DNA from: CAYFVR01 sp046541515
GTDB lineage: Bacteria; Desulfobacterota; Desulfobacteria; Desulfobacterales; Desulfococcaceae
Length of the DNA: 59,194 bases
Assembly (NCBI GenBank): GCA_046541515.1
Contig: JBKHDD010000013.1
Location: 1-59,194, forward strand
Reading direction: 5' to 3'
The notes beneath the pieces are model-generated. The model was not told where the DNA came from. It made no database searches and was given only the letters and a program-made list of their open reading frames with translations. Shown one piece after another: positions 8,904-17,380 of the stretch (within the stretch, counting starts at the first letter, position 1; each line of letters starts with the position of its first letter). Both the position numbers and the translations under genes were made by a program.

Positions 8904-10950
8904 TTTTTTCCTCCGTTTGGGATAGTAGCGTCCAAAAGGTCGATTCGTCCAGCAGGGTGACGCCCAGCTCTCGGGCCCGGTCCGCCTTGCTCCCGGGCTG
9001 ATCTCCCGCCACCACGTAATCGGTTTTCTTGCTCACGGAGCCGGCCACCCGGCCGCCGGCGGCCAGCACCCGGTTTTTGGCCTCGGATCGGGTCATGCCG
9101 GAAAGGACGCCGGTCAGCACCACGGTTTTTCCCGCCAAGGGCGAATCGGAGGCGGACGGGGCTTCGGCCGGCTCTCGGGAGACCGGTTCCACCCCGGCGG
9201 CGCGAAGCCGTTCCACCGATTCCCGGTTTTCCGGCCGGTCGAAAAAGCGCCGCACGCTCTCCGCGATTTCCGGGCCGATGCCCTCCGCCGCCGCGAGATC
9301 GTCCAGCGGCGCGTCCATCACCGCCTCCAGGGTTCCAAAGCGCTCCGCCAGCAGCCGAGCCACCGTTTCGCCCACGTGGCGAACGCCCAGGGCGTACAGA
9401 AAACGGTCCAGCCCGATCCGCCGGGAGGCATCCAGTGCCCGGACCAGGTTGGCCGCCGATTTGGGCCCCATGCGGTCCATGGCGGCCAGACTTTCGGCGT
9501 CCAGGCGAAACAGGTCCGCCGGCTCGGCCACCAGTCCCCGGTCCACCAGTTGCTCCACCAGCTTGGTCCCCAGCCCGTCGATGTCGAAGGCACCCTTGCC
9601 GCCGAAATGGCGAATGCGCCCCTTGATCTGGGCCGGGCAGGAGAGGTTGATGCATCGGGCCACCGCCTCCTCCGGAGGGCGGATCACCCCGGCGCCGCAG
9701 GCGGGGCAGGTTTCGGGCATGGTGAACTTGCGTTCCGCCCCGGTTCGGGCCGAGGCGACCACCTCCACCACTTCGGGGATCACATCCCCGGCTCGGCGGA
9801 TTTTTACGACGTCGCCGATTCGAATATCCTTGCGCTCGATTTCGTCGGCGTTGTGGAGGGTGGCGTTCCGGACCGTGGCCCCGCCGACGGTAACCGGTTC
9901 CAGCCGGGCCACCGGGGTCGCCGCGCCGGTGCGGCCCACCTGCACCTCGATGTCCAGAATCCGGGTGGTCTCCTGAACCGCCTCGAATTTCCAGGCGATG
10001 GCCCAGCGGGGGCTCCGGGAGCGAGCGCCGAGTTGCGCCTGCCAGTCCCGCCGGTCCACCTTGACCACCAGACCGTCCACCTCGTAGGGCAGATCGTGGC
10101 GCGTTTCGGACAGCTCCTGGAAAAACGCCACCGCTTCGTCCAGGGAGATGTCCGGCCGGGTCATCGGGTTGATCCGGAAGCCCAGCGCCTTCAGCCCTTC
10201 CAACAGCGCGCCCTGGGTGGGCGGGTCGAATCCATCGGCCCGGCCCAGGCCGTAGAAGAAAATTTCCAGCGGCCGGGCGGCGGCCACCCGGGAGTCGAGC
10301 TGGCGAATGCTGCCGGCGGCCGCGTTGCGGGGGTTGGCGAAGGGCGGCCGGTCCGCGGCGAGGCGGTCGGCGTTGAGCCGCTGAAAGGCCCGGCGGGCGA
10401 TGAAGATTTCCCCCCGGACTTCCAGCCGGGTCGGGAGGGCGCCGTTCTCGGTCCGGAGCCGAAGCGGCGCCTGGGAGATCGTTCGGACGTTTTCCGTCAC
10501 CACCTCGCCGGTGACGCCGTCGCCCCGGGTCACCGCCCGGATCAGCCGGCCGTCTTCATAGACCAGTTCCACGGCCAGGCCGTCCAGCTTGGGTTCGGCC
10601 GTGTAGCGGACCTCGGCGTTGGTTTCCAGCCGCCGCCGGACCCGATCGTGAAACCCCCGCAGGTCGGCCTCGGAAAAGGCGTTGTCCAGGCTGAGCATGG
10701 GCGGGTCGTGGGGCGCGGTGTCGAATTTGTCCAGGGGCGGAGCCCCCACGCGCAGGGTGGGAGAGTCGGGCGCTTGAAGCGCCGGATATTTCTCTTCCAG
10801 CGCCATCAGTTCCCGCATCATCCGGTCGAATTCGGCGTCGGAAATTTCCGGATCGTCCAGGACGTGATAGCGGTAATTGTGACGGTGCAGGTCCCCTCGC
10901 AGACGCCGGGCGCGCTCGATCACTTCGGGGGAGGGCTGGGTTTCGGACAT
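8896..10950 (-). CDS. ligA: NAD-dependent DNA ligase LigA
   Basis: This is the replicative/repair DNA ligase, 684 residues. Domains in order: Ia (HNYRYHVLDDPEISDAEFD), the adenylation domain with nucleophile Lys in EPKLDGLAVELVYEDG and the RGDGVTGE motif, an OB fold (VGRTGAATPVARLEPV), the four-Cys zinc finger (CPACG...CINLSCPAQ), helix-hairpin-helix repeats and a C-terminal BRCT (LAGKTVVLTGVLSGMTR). The start was chosen at MSETQPSP, since the longer open frame upstream overlaps the phosphorylase. It overlaps the phosphorylase end by 31 bases and the acylphosphatase start by 8, so the genes form one operon. Confidence 0.97.
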   Translation of the reverse strand: MSETQPSPEVIERARRLRGDLHRHNYRYHVLDDPEISDAEFDRMMRELMALEEKYPALQAPDSPTLRVGAPPLDKFDTAPHDPPMLSLDNAFSEADLRGFHDRVRRRLETNAEVRYTAEPKLDGLAVELVYEDGRLIRAVTRGDGVTGEVVTENVRTISQAPLRLRTENGALPTRLEVRGEIFIARRAFQRLNADRLAADRPPFANPRNAAAGSIRQLDSRVAAARPLEIFFYGLGRADGFDPPTQGALLEGLKALGFRINPMTRPDISLDEAVAFFQELSETRHDLPYEVDGLVVKVDRRDWQAQLGARSRSPRWAIAWKFEAVQETTRILDIEVQVGRTGAATPVARLEPVTVGGATVRNATLHNADEIERKDIRIGDVVKIRRAGDVIPEVVEVVASARTGAERKFTMPETCPACGAGVIRPPEEAVARCINLSCPAQIKGRIRHFGGKGAFDIDGLGTKLVEQLVDRGLVAEPADLFRLDAESLAAMDRMGPKSAANLVRALDASRRIGLDRFLYALGVRHVGETVARLLAERFGTLEAVMDAPLDDLAAAEGIGPEIAESVRRFFDRPENRESVERLRAAGVEPVSREPAEAPSASDSPLAGKTVVLTGVLSGMTRSEAKNRVLAAGGRVAGSVSKKTDYVVAGDQPGSKADRARELGVTLLDESTFWTLLSQTEEKNE

Positions 10951-11762
10951 TGCTCGGAAAGGACCTCTCGGGCAAGGCGGCGACCCGACTGGAACCGGGG
11001 ATCCCGGAAGCCGGGCCGCCAGGTGAAATCGGCCAGGGAATCGGACACCACCAGAAGCGCGGCCACGGAAATGTTCCGGAACCGGCCCACGGTGAAGAGG
11101 GCCGATGTTTCCATTTCCACGGCCACCGCGCCCCGATCCCGGAATTTTCGGATTTTGGAGGGGGTTTCCCGGTAGATGGCGTCGGTGGTCCAGACCGCGC
11201 CCCGGCGGGGCGTGCGGCCGCGCCGGGCAACCGCTTCTCGGAGGCTTGCCGAAAGCGCCGGGTCGGGCGCCACCGGTTCGTCCCGAAGCCGTCCGTATCC
11301 CACGCTGGTGCCTTCGTCCACCAGGGCGGCTTCGGGCACCAGCAGGTCGCCGATGGACAGATTCGGAGAGAGCGCGCCGCACCAGCCGACAAACACGGCC
11401 CGGCGGACGCCCCGGGCGACGAGGGTTTCCAGCAGCATGGTGGCGTAAGGCGCGCCCACCATCGGCCCGGCCGCGCAGAATCGGGGGGAATCGGCCGCCT
11501 CGGGGCGGATGTGGCTCATCATGATCCGTTCGCCGGGGGAGACCAGCGGCAACGTTTCCCCCAGTCGCTTCAAATCGCCGCCGCCGCCGACCAGCAGGGC
11601 CAGCTCCCCCGCTTCCGGCGCGCCGGAAGGGCGGAAGGGTTCCACCACCGCCCGTTCCGGTTGCCCGCCAGGGCCGGACGGATCCAGATCGGACGGGCTC
11701 AGGCGGGCCCCACCCGGTCGGTGAGTTCCTCCTTGACCTCGTCGATGATCTCGTAGAACCAC
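10920..11762 (-). CDS. Nucleoside phosphorylase family protein (PNP/UDP type)
   Basis: The protein has the PNP_UDP phosphorylase fold: FVGWCGALSPNLSIGDLLVP (phosphate and ribose site), a trailing TTDAIYRETP, and the base/ribose-binding AVAVEMETSALF motif. The family includes purine and uridine phosphorylases, MTA/SAH nucleosidase and futalosine hydrolase, and the substrate cannot be told from this sequence. The start is unresolved. The ATG at 11762 would overlap the upstream gene by 64 bases, and in-frame GTG codons at 11648 and 11645 give about 242 residues, closer to family length. It runs 31 bases into ligA. Confidence 0.8.
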   Translation of the reverse strand: MVLRDHRRGQGGTHRPGGARLSPSDLDPSGPGGQPERAVVEPFRPSGAPEAGELALLVGGGGDLKRLGETLPLVSPGERIMMSHIRPEAADSPRFCAAGPMVGAPYATMLLETLVARGVRRAVFVGWCGALSPNLSIGDLLVPEAALVDEGTSVGYGRLRDEPVAPDPALSASLREAVARRGRTPRRGAVWTTDAIYRETPSKIRKFRDRGAVAVEMETSALFTVGRFRNISVAALLVVSDSLADFTWRPGFRDPRFQSGRRLAREVLSEQCPKPSPPPK

Positions 11763-11950
11763 ATCAGGTCTTCGATGGTCAGTCGACCGGCCTTGCCCTG
11801 ACGCTCGCCGCCGTCCTTTTTGACGAAAACGCGGGGCCCGATCTGCACTTTGGGTTCGCCGTCGCCGTATTGATGAATGGCCACGATCAATCCGGTTTCT
11901 TCACATCGCCAGCTTTTGAGGACTTTGTCTTTGGAAGGGTCGAATGGCAT
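11699..11950 (-). CDS. Small conserved hypothetical protein
   Basis: This 83-residue soluble acidic protein (MPFDPSKDKVLKSWRCEE...) heads the phosphorylase-ligA-acyP operon. I do not recognise a named domain. It has a beta-rich middle (GLIVAIHQYGDGEPKVQIGPR) and an amphipathic C-terminal helix (IEDLMWFYEIIDEVKEEL). ATG 11950 has GGAG seven bases upstream, and a TTG nine codons earlier is the only longer option. The stop lies within the N-terminal region of the phosphorylase frame. Confidence 0.65.
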   Translation of the reverse strand: MPFDPSKDKVLKSWRCEETGLIVAIHQYGDGEPKVQIGPRVFVKKDGGERQGKAGRLTIEDLMWFYEIIDEVKEELTDRVGPA

Positions 11951-12060
11951 GGGATCTCCGTCGGGATGCCGGTTCAAAGTTGCCTCACCTAACCATTATC
12001 CGGTCCGCTCTGTCAACCGCCCAATGGCCGGGGCCCCTCTTTCGGCCGACAATCCTTGCG

Positions 12061-12090
12061 TTGACTTTAATGTAAGCGCGGTGATAAAGT
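12061..12090 (+). promoter_or_regulatory. Candidate promoter for the RNase II-family gene
   Basis: TTGACT (12061-12066) is followed at 16-18 bases by the overlapping -10 candidates GATAAA/TAAAGT. It sits so close to the ATG at 12099 that the transcript would be almost leaderless, which weakens the call, although the patch is clearly AT-rich. Confidence 0.35.
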
Positions 12091-12098
12091 AAAAGGTT

Positions 12099-14087
12099 AT
12101 GGAAGCTGGGAATATTGTCGAATACATCGACCGCCGAAAAATCGTCTGCGCGGTGGTTCTGGAAGCCCGAAACGGCCGGTTGCGTCTCCTGAACGAGAAC
12201 AATCGGGAACTGAAAATGTCTTCCAGCCGCCTGGCCCACGGGAGCACCGCCCCCCTTGCGCCGGACATTGGACGCGACCGGATGGTGGACGCCCTGCGGG
12301 AAGCCGCCGAGCGCCGCCGGGCCCTTGCCGAATCGGTGGACGTGGTGGAACTTTGGGAGGTTTTGCACGACGAGGCCGAGTGGATCGACCTGGCGACCAT
12401 GACCGAATTCGCCTTTCCCGAGGAACCCGACGGGGACCACGCCGCCGCGGTGGTCCGCGCCTTCTTTCAGAATCGTCTGTTCTTCAAATTCAGCGGAGAC
12501 CAGTTTTTCCCCCACACCGAGGAGCAGGTGGCCCGCCTCCAGGCCCAGGCCCGGGAGGAGGCCCGCCGCGCCCGTCTGGTGGAGGCCGGCGGGGATTGGG
12601 TCCGCAACGTCCGGGAAGGCGTTGCCCCGGCTGCGGACGGCGAGGGGGAGGCCAAGCGGTTTGTGGAAATCCTCCGTTCGTTTTACCTGATGGAGAAGGA
12701 AAGCCCGGAGGCCGACCTGGCCCGGGAGATCATGGCCCGGGGCGGTCTGGAAGGGCCGGAGTCGATATTTGACCTCTTCGTCTCCCTGGGCGTTTGGGAT
12801 CGGGACGAGAACGTCGATCGGATGCGGCTGGAGATTCCGGTGGAATTTCCCGGCGCGGTGGAAACGGCGGCGGAGGAGGCGGCGAGGCGGCTTTCGCTTC
12901 CCCCCGGCGAGGCCCGCCGAGACCTCACCGATCTCCGAATCTTCACCATCGACGGCCAGGCCACCCTGGATTACGACGACGCCCTCAGCATCGAATCGGT
13001 GGGCGGACGAATTCGGCTGGGGGTCCACATCGCCGACGTGGGCCATTTCGTGGCCCGGGACGACGCGGTGGACCGGGAGGCCCTGACCCGGGGCAGCTCC
13101 ATCTATATGCCCGACCAGCGGATTCCCATGTTGCCCCATCGGCTGGCCGAGGGGGCGTGCAGTCTCCGGGCCGGAGAAGTTCGGCCGGCCATCACCACCC
13201 AAGTCGACCTGAACCCGTCGGGGGAGGTGGTCGATTTCGACGTCTTCCCCAGCCGCATCCGGGTGACCGACCAGCTCACCTATTTCGACGTCAACGCCGC
13301 GACGGACACCGACCCCGACCTCCGGGCGATGTACGAGGTGGCCCGGCGGTTCCGCAAGCGGCGGCTGGAGGACGGTGCGGTACAGATCAGTCTTCCGGAG
13401 ATCAACCTCTGGTTCGACGAGGCCGGAGAGCTGGCCCTGACCCGGGTCAACCGGGAAAGCCCCAGCCGGGTGCTGGTGTCCGAAATTATGATCATGGCCA
13501 ACTGGCTGAAGGCCCGCTTTCTGGCCGAGCGGGCGCTTCCGGCCGTTTTTCGCTCCCAGCCCGCCCCCCGGGAACGGCTGTACAGCGAGGACGGCGGTTC
13601 GCTGTTTCAGAACTGGATGCAGCGCAAGCTCCTGAGCCGGTTTGTGCTGAGCCCTCGTCCCGAGCGCCACGCCGGACTGGGGCTGGACGCCTACCTGACC
13701 GGCACCTCGCCCATCCGAAAGTTCTTCGACCTGATCACCCAGCGGCAGATTCGCTCGGCGTTCGGTCTGGGTTCCGCCTACACCGAGGAGGAGATCACCC
13801 GCATCGCCCAGGCGCTGGAGGCGCCCATGCGCAACGTCTTCCGACTGCAGAACCGGCGGAAGCGCTACTGGATGCTGCGCCACTTGGAGGGGCGGATGGG
13901 TGAAAAACTGGAGGGCATCGTTCTGAACCGTCGCCGCAACGGGTATCAGATTCTTCTGCCCGAAATCATGATGGAGACCGGGTTGCCCGCTTCCGGGGGG
14001 TTCAATCTGAAGCCCGAGGATATGGTGCAGGTGACCGTGCAGCACGTCAACGCCCGCCGGGACGTGCTGACGGTGTTCATGGGATAG
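12099..14087 (+). CDS. RNase II-family (RNB domain) 3'-5' exoribonuclease
   Basis: This 662-residue protein carries a central RNB catalytic domain. It begins around LTDLRIFTIDGQATLDYDDALS, where the clustered aspartates bind catalytic magnesium, and continues through GVHIADVGHFV, a typical RNB strand. A later block (LTGTSPIRKFFDLITQRQI) holds the RNB Arg/Tyr region, and the C-terminal 60 residues look like an S1-type OB fold. The N-terminal 260 residues are a Desulfobacterota-type region rather than the E. coli cold-shock domains. It probably acts in mRNA or stable-RNA turnover. It is divergent from the ligA operon. Confidence 0.88.
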   Translation: MEAGNIVEYIDRRKIVCAVVLEARNGRLRLLNENNRELKMSSSRLAHGSTAPLAPDIGRDRMVDALREAAERRRALAESVDVVELWEVLHDEAEWIDLATMTEFAFPEEPDGDHAAAVVRAFFQNRLFFKFSGDQFFPHTEEQVARLQAQAREEARRARLVEAGGDWVRNVREGVAPAADGEGEAKRFVEILRSFYLMEKESPEADLAREIMARGGLEGPESIFDLFVSLGVWDRDENVDRMRLEIPVEFPGAVETAAEEAARRLSLPPGEARRDLTDLRIFTIDGQATLDYDDALSIESVGGRIRLGVHIADVGHFVARDDAVDREALTRGSSIYMPDQRIPMLPHRLAEGACSLRAGEVRPAITTQVDLNPSGEVVDFDVFPSRIRVTDQLTYFDVNAATDTDPDLRAMYEVARRFRKRRLEDGAVQISLPEINLWFDEAGELALTRVNRESPSRVLVSEIMIMANWLKARFLAERALPAVFRSQPAPRERLYSEDGGSLFQNWMQRKLLSRFVLSPRPERHAGLGLDAYLTGTSPIRKFFDLITQRQIRSAFGLGSAYTEEEITRIAQALEAPMRNVFRLQNRRKRYWMLRHLEGRMGEKLEGIVLNRRRNGYQILLPEIMMETGLPASGGFNLKPEDMVQVTVQHVNARRDVLTVFMG

Positions 14088-14179
14088 GCGCCGCCCGTTC
14101 CTTCGGCCGTTCCCGTCGGCTCGGATCCATTGGGAAACGGACCCGAACCGGGCCACAACCGGACCCAAACCGGGCGATC

Positions 14180-16474
14180 ATGAGTCGGGGAGACATGTTC
14201 ACTTCCGTTCTGTTTCGACGCATCTTCCTTGCGATTCTCCTGAGCGTCGCCTTTCTTTCGGTGATCGTCTATCTCGTCTGCGCCCCCATGATCCAGACCG
14301 CCATGTATCGGATCGGCGAAAATTCGGCCCGGACCATGCTGGAAAGCGTCACCGACCTCCTGCAAACCAAGTACGCCCACCTGGAAGCCTTCCGCGAATA
14401 CGCGCTGGACGTCCGCAAACGCCAGATCAAAAACGCCACCCTCGTCCAGGAATCCTTTCTGAAAACCAAATATCGGGAGTACCAGCAGGGTCTTTTTCTC
14501 TCCGAGGAGCAGGCCAAGGAGGTGGCCCTGGAGGAGCTTCGTTCGTTTCGCTACGGAAACGACAATTATTTCTGGGTGGCCAGCTACGACGGCGTGTTCA
14601 TCTCCCATCCCGATCCCCGGCTGCAGGGGCGGGATTTTTCCCAGGAAACCGACGTGTACGGCAACCCCATCCTGGGTCCCATGATCCAGGTGGCCCGGGA
14701 GCGCAACGAGGGTTACACGGTCTACTGGTGGCCTCGGCTGGGGCAGGACGAGCCGTTGCGGAAGGTTTCCTACTCGCGCAATTTCCCGGTGTGGGAGTGG
14801 GTAATCGGCAGCGGCTTTTACGTGGACGACGTGGAGCGGGAGGTGGCTGCCCGGAAATCGTCCATGATCGCCGATCTTCGTCGGGCCTTGCGGGATATGC
14901 GGATCGCCGACAACGGCTACCTGTTCATCTTCGATTCCGACAACCACATGCTGGCGCACCCCAATGCCAACATCGAGGGCGCCGATTTTTCCGACCAGCG
15001 GAACCCGGAATCCGGGCGGCCCATCGGGGCGGAACTCAAGTCGGTCGCGGACGATCCCACGCCCCGTCTGGCCTACCGCTGGGACCGGCCGGACGACCCG
15101 GGGAACTACGCCCACGAAAAAATCGCCTGGGTGCGCTACTCCCCGGAGTTCGACTGGTACGTGGTGGCCTCGGTTTATGCCGAAGATCTCAACGCGCCCG
15201 CCCGGTTGCTGCGTCGGCATCTCCTGCTCATCGCCCTGATCACCATCCTGTTCTCCTTGGCCGCGGCCAGCGTGTTGCTGGGCAACATCCTGGTCCCCAT
15301 CCGGAATCTGGCCGGGCAGGCCGCGGAGTTTTTGCGCAACGGGGAGACCGTTCTCAACCGCTATCACGTGGACACCGGCGAGATCGGCGTGCTGGGGGCG
15401 GCGTTTTACGCCATGTTGGAGAGGATCGACGGATTCAAGCGGGAGTTGAAGGAGAAGGAGCGCCGGCTGCGCGGCGCCGAAAGAAGCGAGGGGCGGGCCC
15501 GGGAACGGGCCTTCGAGGCGGAGCGGGAAAACGTTCGGCTCAAAGACCGGCTGGAATCCTACCAGCGGGAGTTTGACAGTCTGCGGCGCAGCGAAGACCG
15601 TTATCGGGCCATGCTGGAGAACATCGAGGAATATTTCTACGAAATCGACCTGCTGGGCAATCTGATCTTCTTCAACGACGCCCTGTATAAAATGCTCGGC
15701 TACACCCGGGACGAAATGGTCGGCATGAACTTTCGGGAGTATATGGACCCGGAGACCGCAGACAAGGCCGAACAGCTCTTTCGCCGGGCCTTTGAAACCG
15801 GGCAGACCCAGCGCGGGGACGACTGGCGGTTGTTAAGCCGGGACGGCGCCTTGCGGCAGGTGGAGATTTCGGTTTCGCTGATCAAGGACGCCGACGGCGA
15901 GACGGTGGGCTATCGGGGGGTGGCCCGGGACGTCAGCGATCTGATTTACCTGGTCTACCACGACACCCTGACCGGCCTGCTGAACCGGAAGGCCTTTTTC
16001 AAGCGGCTCAAGGAGACCCTGGCCTTTGCCCGCCGCGACCGGATGGAGAAGAACATCTTCTATCTGGACATGGACAAGTTCAAGAAGGTCAACGACGAGT
16101 ACGGCCACGACGTGGGCGACGAGGTGCTGATCGAAGTGGGCCGGCGTCTGCGGGACACCCTGCGGGAAACCGACCACGTCTGCCGCCTGGGGGGCGACGA
16201 GTTCACGGTCATCCTCAACAATGCCAACCACTCCTTCCCGGAGCAGGTGGCCCAGCGGGTGGTGGAGAACCTGTCGCGGCCCTACCGCGTCAAAGCCCAC
16301 GTCATCGATTTTCTCAGCCCGTCGGTCGGCATCAGCGCTTTTCCGCGAGACGCCGAGGCGGTGGAGGAGCTGATCCGCTGCGCCGATATCGCCATGTTCG
16401 AAGCCAAAAAATCCGGCGGTCGCTACGCCTTTTACAGCCCCGACCTTGCCCCGCTGAAGTCGGAAGCCAACTAA
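14180..16474 (+). CDS. Membrane diguanylate cyclase (Cache-HAMP-PAS-GGDEF)
   Basis: This 764-residue sensor makes c-di-GMP. TM1 lies at about 12-34 and is followed by a periplasmic sensor with two Cache-type modules (DNYFWVASYDGVFISHPD and the second DNGYLFIFDSDNHMLAHPN). TM2 lies at about 343-366 and is followed by HAMP-like and coiled-coil segments, a PAS domain at about 470-590 (FFNDALYKMLGYTRDEMVG), and GGDEF at about 595-755. The active-site motif is intact (LGGDEF), and an RETD inhibitory I-site lies five residues before it, so product feedback is expected. There is no EAL domain. Cache domains of this class often bind small organic acids. It may be relevant to the adhesin at the window end, but that is inference. 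Confidence 0.93.
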   Translation: MSRGDMFTSVLFRRIFLAILLSVAFLSVIVYLVCAPMIQTAMYRIGENSARTMLESVTDLLQTKYAHLEAFREYALDVRKRQIKNATLVQESFLKTKYREYQQGLFLSEEQAKEVALEELRSFRYGNDNYFWVASYDGVFISHPDPRLQGRDFSQETDVYGNPILGPMIQVARERNEGYTVYWWPRLGQDEPLRKVSYSRNFPVWEWVIGSGFYVDDVEREVAARKSSMIADLRRALRDMRIADNGYLFIFDSDNHMLAHPNANIEGADFSDQRNPESGRPIGAELKSVADDPTPRLAYRWDRPDDPGNYAHEKIAWVRYSPEFDWYVVASVYAEDLNAPARLLRRHLLLIALITILFSLAAASVLLGNILVPIRNLAGQAAEFLRNGETVLNRYHVDTGEIGVLGAAFYAMLERIDGFKRELKEKERRLRGAERSEGRARERAFEAERENVRLKDRLESYQREFDSLRRSEDRYRAMLENIEEYFYEIDLLGNLIFFNDALYKMLGYTRDEMVGMNFREYMDPETADKAEQLFRRAFETGQTQRGDDWRLLSRDGALRQVEISVSLIKDADGETVGYRGVARDVSDLIYLVYHDTLTGLLNRKAFFKRLKETLAFARRDRMEKNIFYLDMDKFKKVNDEYGHDVGDEVLIEVGRRLRDTLRETDHVCRLGGDEFTVILNNANHSFPEQVAQRVVENLSRPYRVKAHVIDFLSPSVGISAFPRDAEAVEELIRCADIAMFEAKKSGGRYAFYSPDLAPLKSEAN

Positions 16475-16700
16475 ATTAAACCCTTTTGTTGGATTCCGGT
16501 GATGAGATTTTTAACAGTTCCAAAGGATTCCTGCCCCGGAAGATATTTGACATGAATTGTTGGCCCCGCCTTTGGCGGCAATCATAAAAATTGAACGGAC
16601 AGTGGAGGGATTCGCAATTTTTCGATGTAGGACGATCCCACCGAGTTGACAATTGGCATGATGGTTTGCATCCGTTTGGTATGGATTCTTTTGGCATTCA
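16475..16700. other. Low-GC intergenic region after the diguanylate cyclase
   Basis: Composition drops well below the surrounding genes. It contains a small perfect hairpin (CCGCC-TTT-GGCGG at 16566-16578) without a T run, so it is at most a weak transcript end, and no convincing promoter. The minus-strand open frame 16476-16697 lacks codon structure resembling neighbours and no family is recognisable. Confidence 0.4.
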
Positions 16701-16880
16701 ATGAGTAATTCGAAAAACCTTGGCGCTACCGATTTTTCATGGCATCATGATGCTCGGGGTCCGGCTAATGCCTGGTTCCAGCGGACGATGGGCGGCATAG
16801 AACACGTAATTCGAGGTGGACGGTGCAAAAAAGCCCTGTCGCCGCTTAATTCCAAGTTGTTTGCATACCTAAAAAAGTGA
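16701..16880 (+). CDS. Possible 59-residue hypothetical protein
   Basis: An ORF starting MSNSKNLGATDFSWHHD and ending FAYLKK stops exactly at the start of the following gene (GTGA overlap with GTG 16877). It is too short and too unlike any family I know to assign a function. In favour of coding are the tight stop/start overlap and the shared AT-rich islet; against it is the absence of a clear RBS. The basic C-terminal half with a conserved-looking WFQRTMGGIEHVIRGG segment could be the remnant of a longer protein. Confidence 0.3.
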   Translation: MSNSKNLGATDFSWHHDARGPANAWFQRTMGGIEHVIRGGRCKKALSPLNSKLFAYLKK

Positions 16881-17113
16881 ATGTTATGTGGATAGTTGAC
16901 CTGATAAAAAGACGCAAAGCGAAAAAAGCTATTGCCAGAAAATGCCCACGCATTCTAAAGAAAAAATACGGGAAACATAAGCGCTATAACAAAAAACAAA
17001 TAGATTCGGTTTGTTCAGTTGCAAAAATTGATTCGGCCTATATGCATTATGCATACGCTATTTTTATGCCAAAATCTGAATTTATGAAAATCCAACAGGA
17101 AAATTTTGATTAA
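16877..17113 (+). CDS. DUF6559-like small protein, truncated by an in-frame stop
   Basis: This is a 78-residue Lys-rich protein (start GTG 16877, or ATG 16886 giving MWIVDLIKRRKAKK). Its pattern is KKYGKHKRYNKKQIDSVC, then DSAYMHYAYAIFMPKSEF. This matches my memory of the DUF6559 family: a basic start, YG..-YT..QV, and a Y.-YA-A block. No function is known. The family normally continues past FD with a DYDSxRxE-type segment. Here codon 79 is TAA, and the same frame resumes with DSIRNEMADSFFDGNSSF, so the protein looks truncated by a nonsense change. Codon use and composition (strongly AT-rich) are unlike the flanking genes, indicating horizontal origin. Confidence 0.6.
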   Translation: MNVMWIVDLIKRRKAKKAIARKCPRILKKKYGKHKRYNKKQIDSVCSVAKIDSAYMHYAYAIFMPKSEFMKIQQENFD

Positions 17114-17220
17114 GATTCAATTAGAAATGAGATGGCCGACTCATTTTTCGATGGGAATTCAAGCTTCACAATTCATGACGCTTTAGATGGTTCTTTTCAT
17201 GGAGGCCCGAAAACCCCTGA
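17114..17220 (+). pseudogene. Detached C-terminal remnant of the DUF6559-like gene
   Basis: This lies in frame with the preceding gene, immediately after its TAA, and reads DSIRNEMADSFFDGNSSF then HDALDGSFHGG. The AT-rich composition persists to about 17200 and then jumps to GC-rich. No native stop is seen before the frame runs into the antisense of dnaE, so the original 3' end is probably lost at the junction. Confidence 0.45.
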
Positions 17221-17380
17221 GTCGGAAGGGGAAACCGAGGCTCCGGCCCTTCGGAATCAGAAAGGCCGAAGCTTTCGGTCAAGGGGTGGGGGCTTCGAAG
17301 TCTGGCCAGTCAAACGTCCCCCCCCTGCGTCCATACAACCGTTCAAACTCCGTCGTTCCCGCCCTCATCCTGTTTTTCCC

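Noticed and set aside
16475..16880. Integron attC-like site around the DUF6559 islet.
   Set aside because: A GTTRRRY-like heptamer (GTTGGAT) occurs near 16490, but no properly spaced RYYYAAC partner or stem was found.
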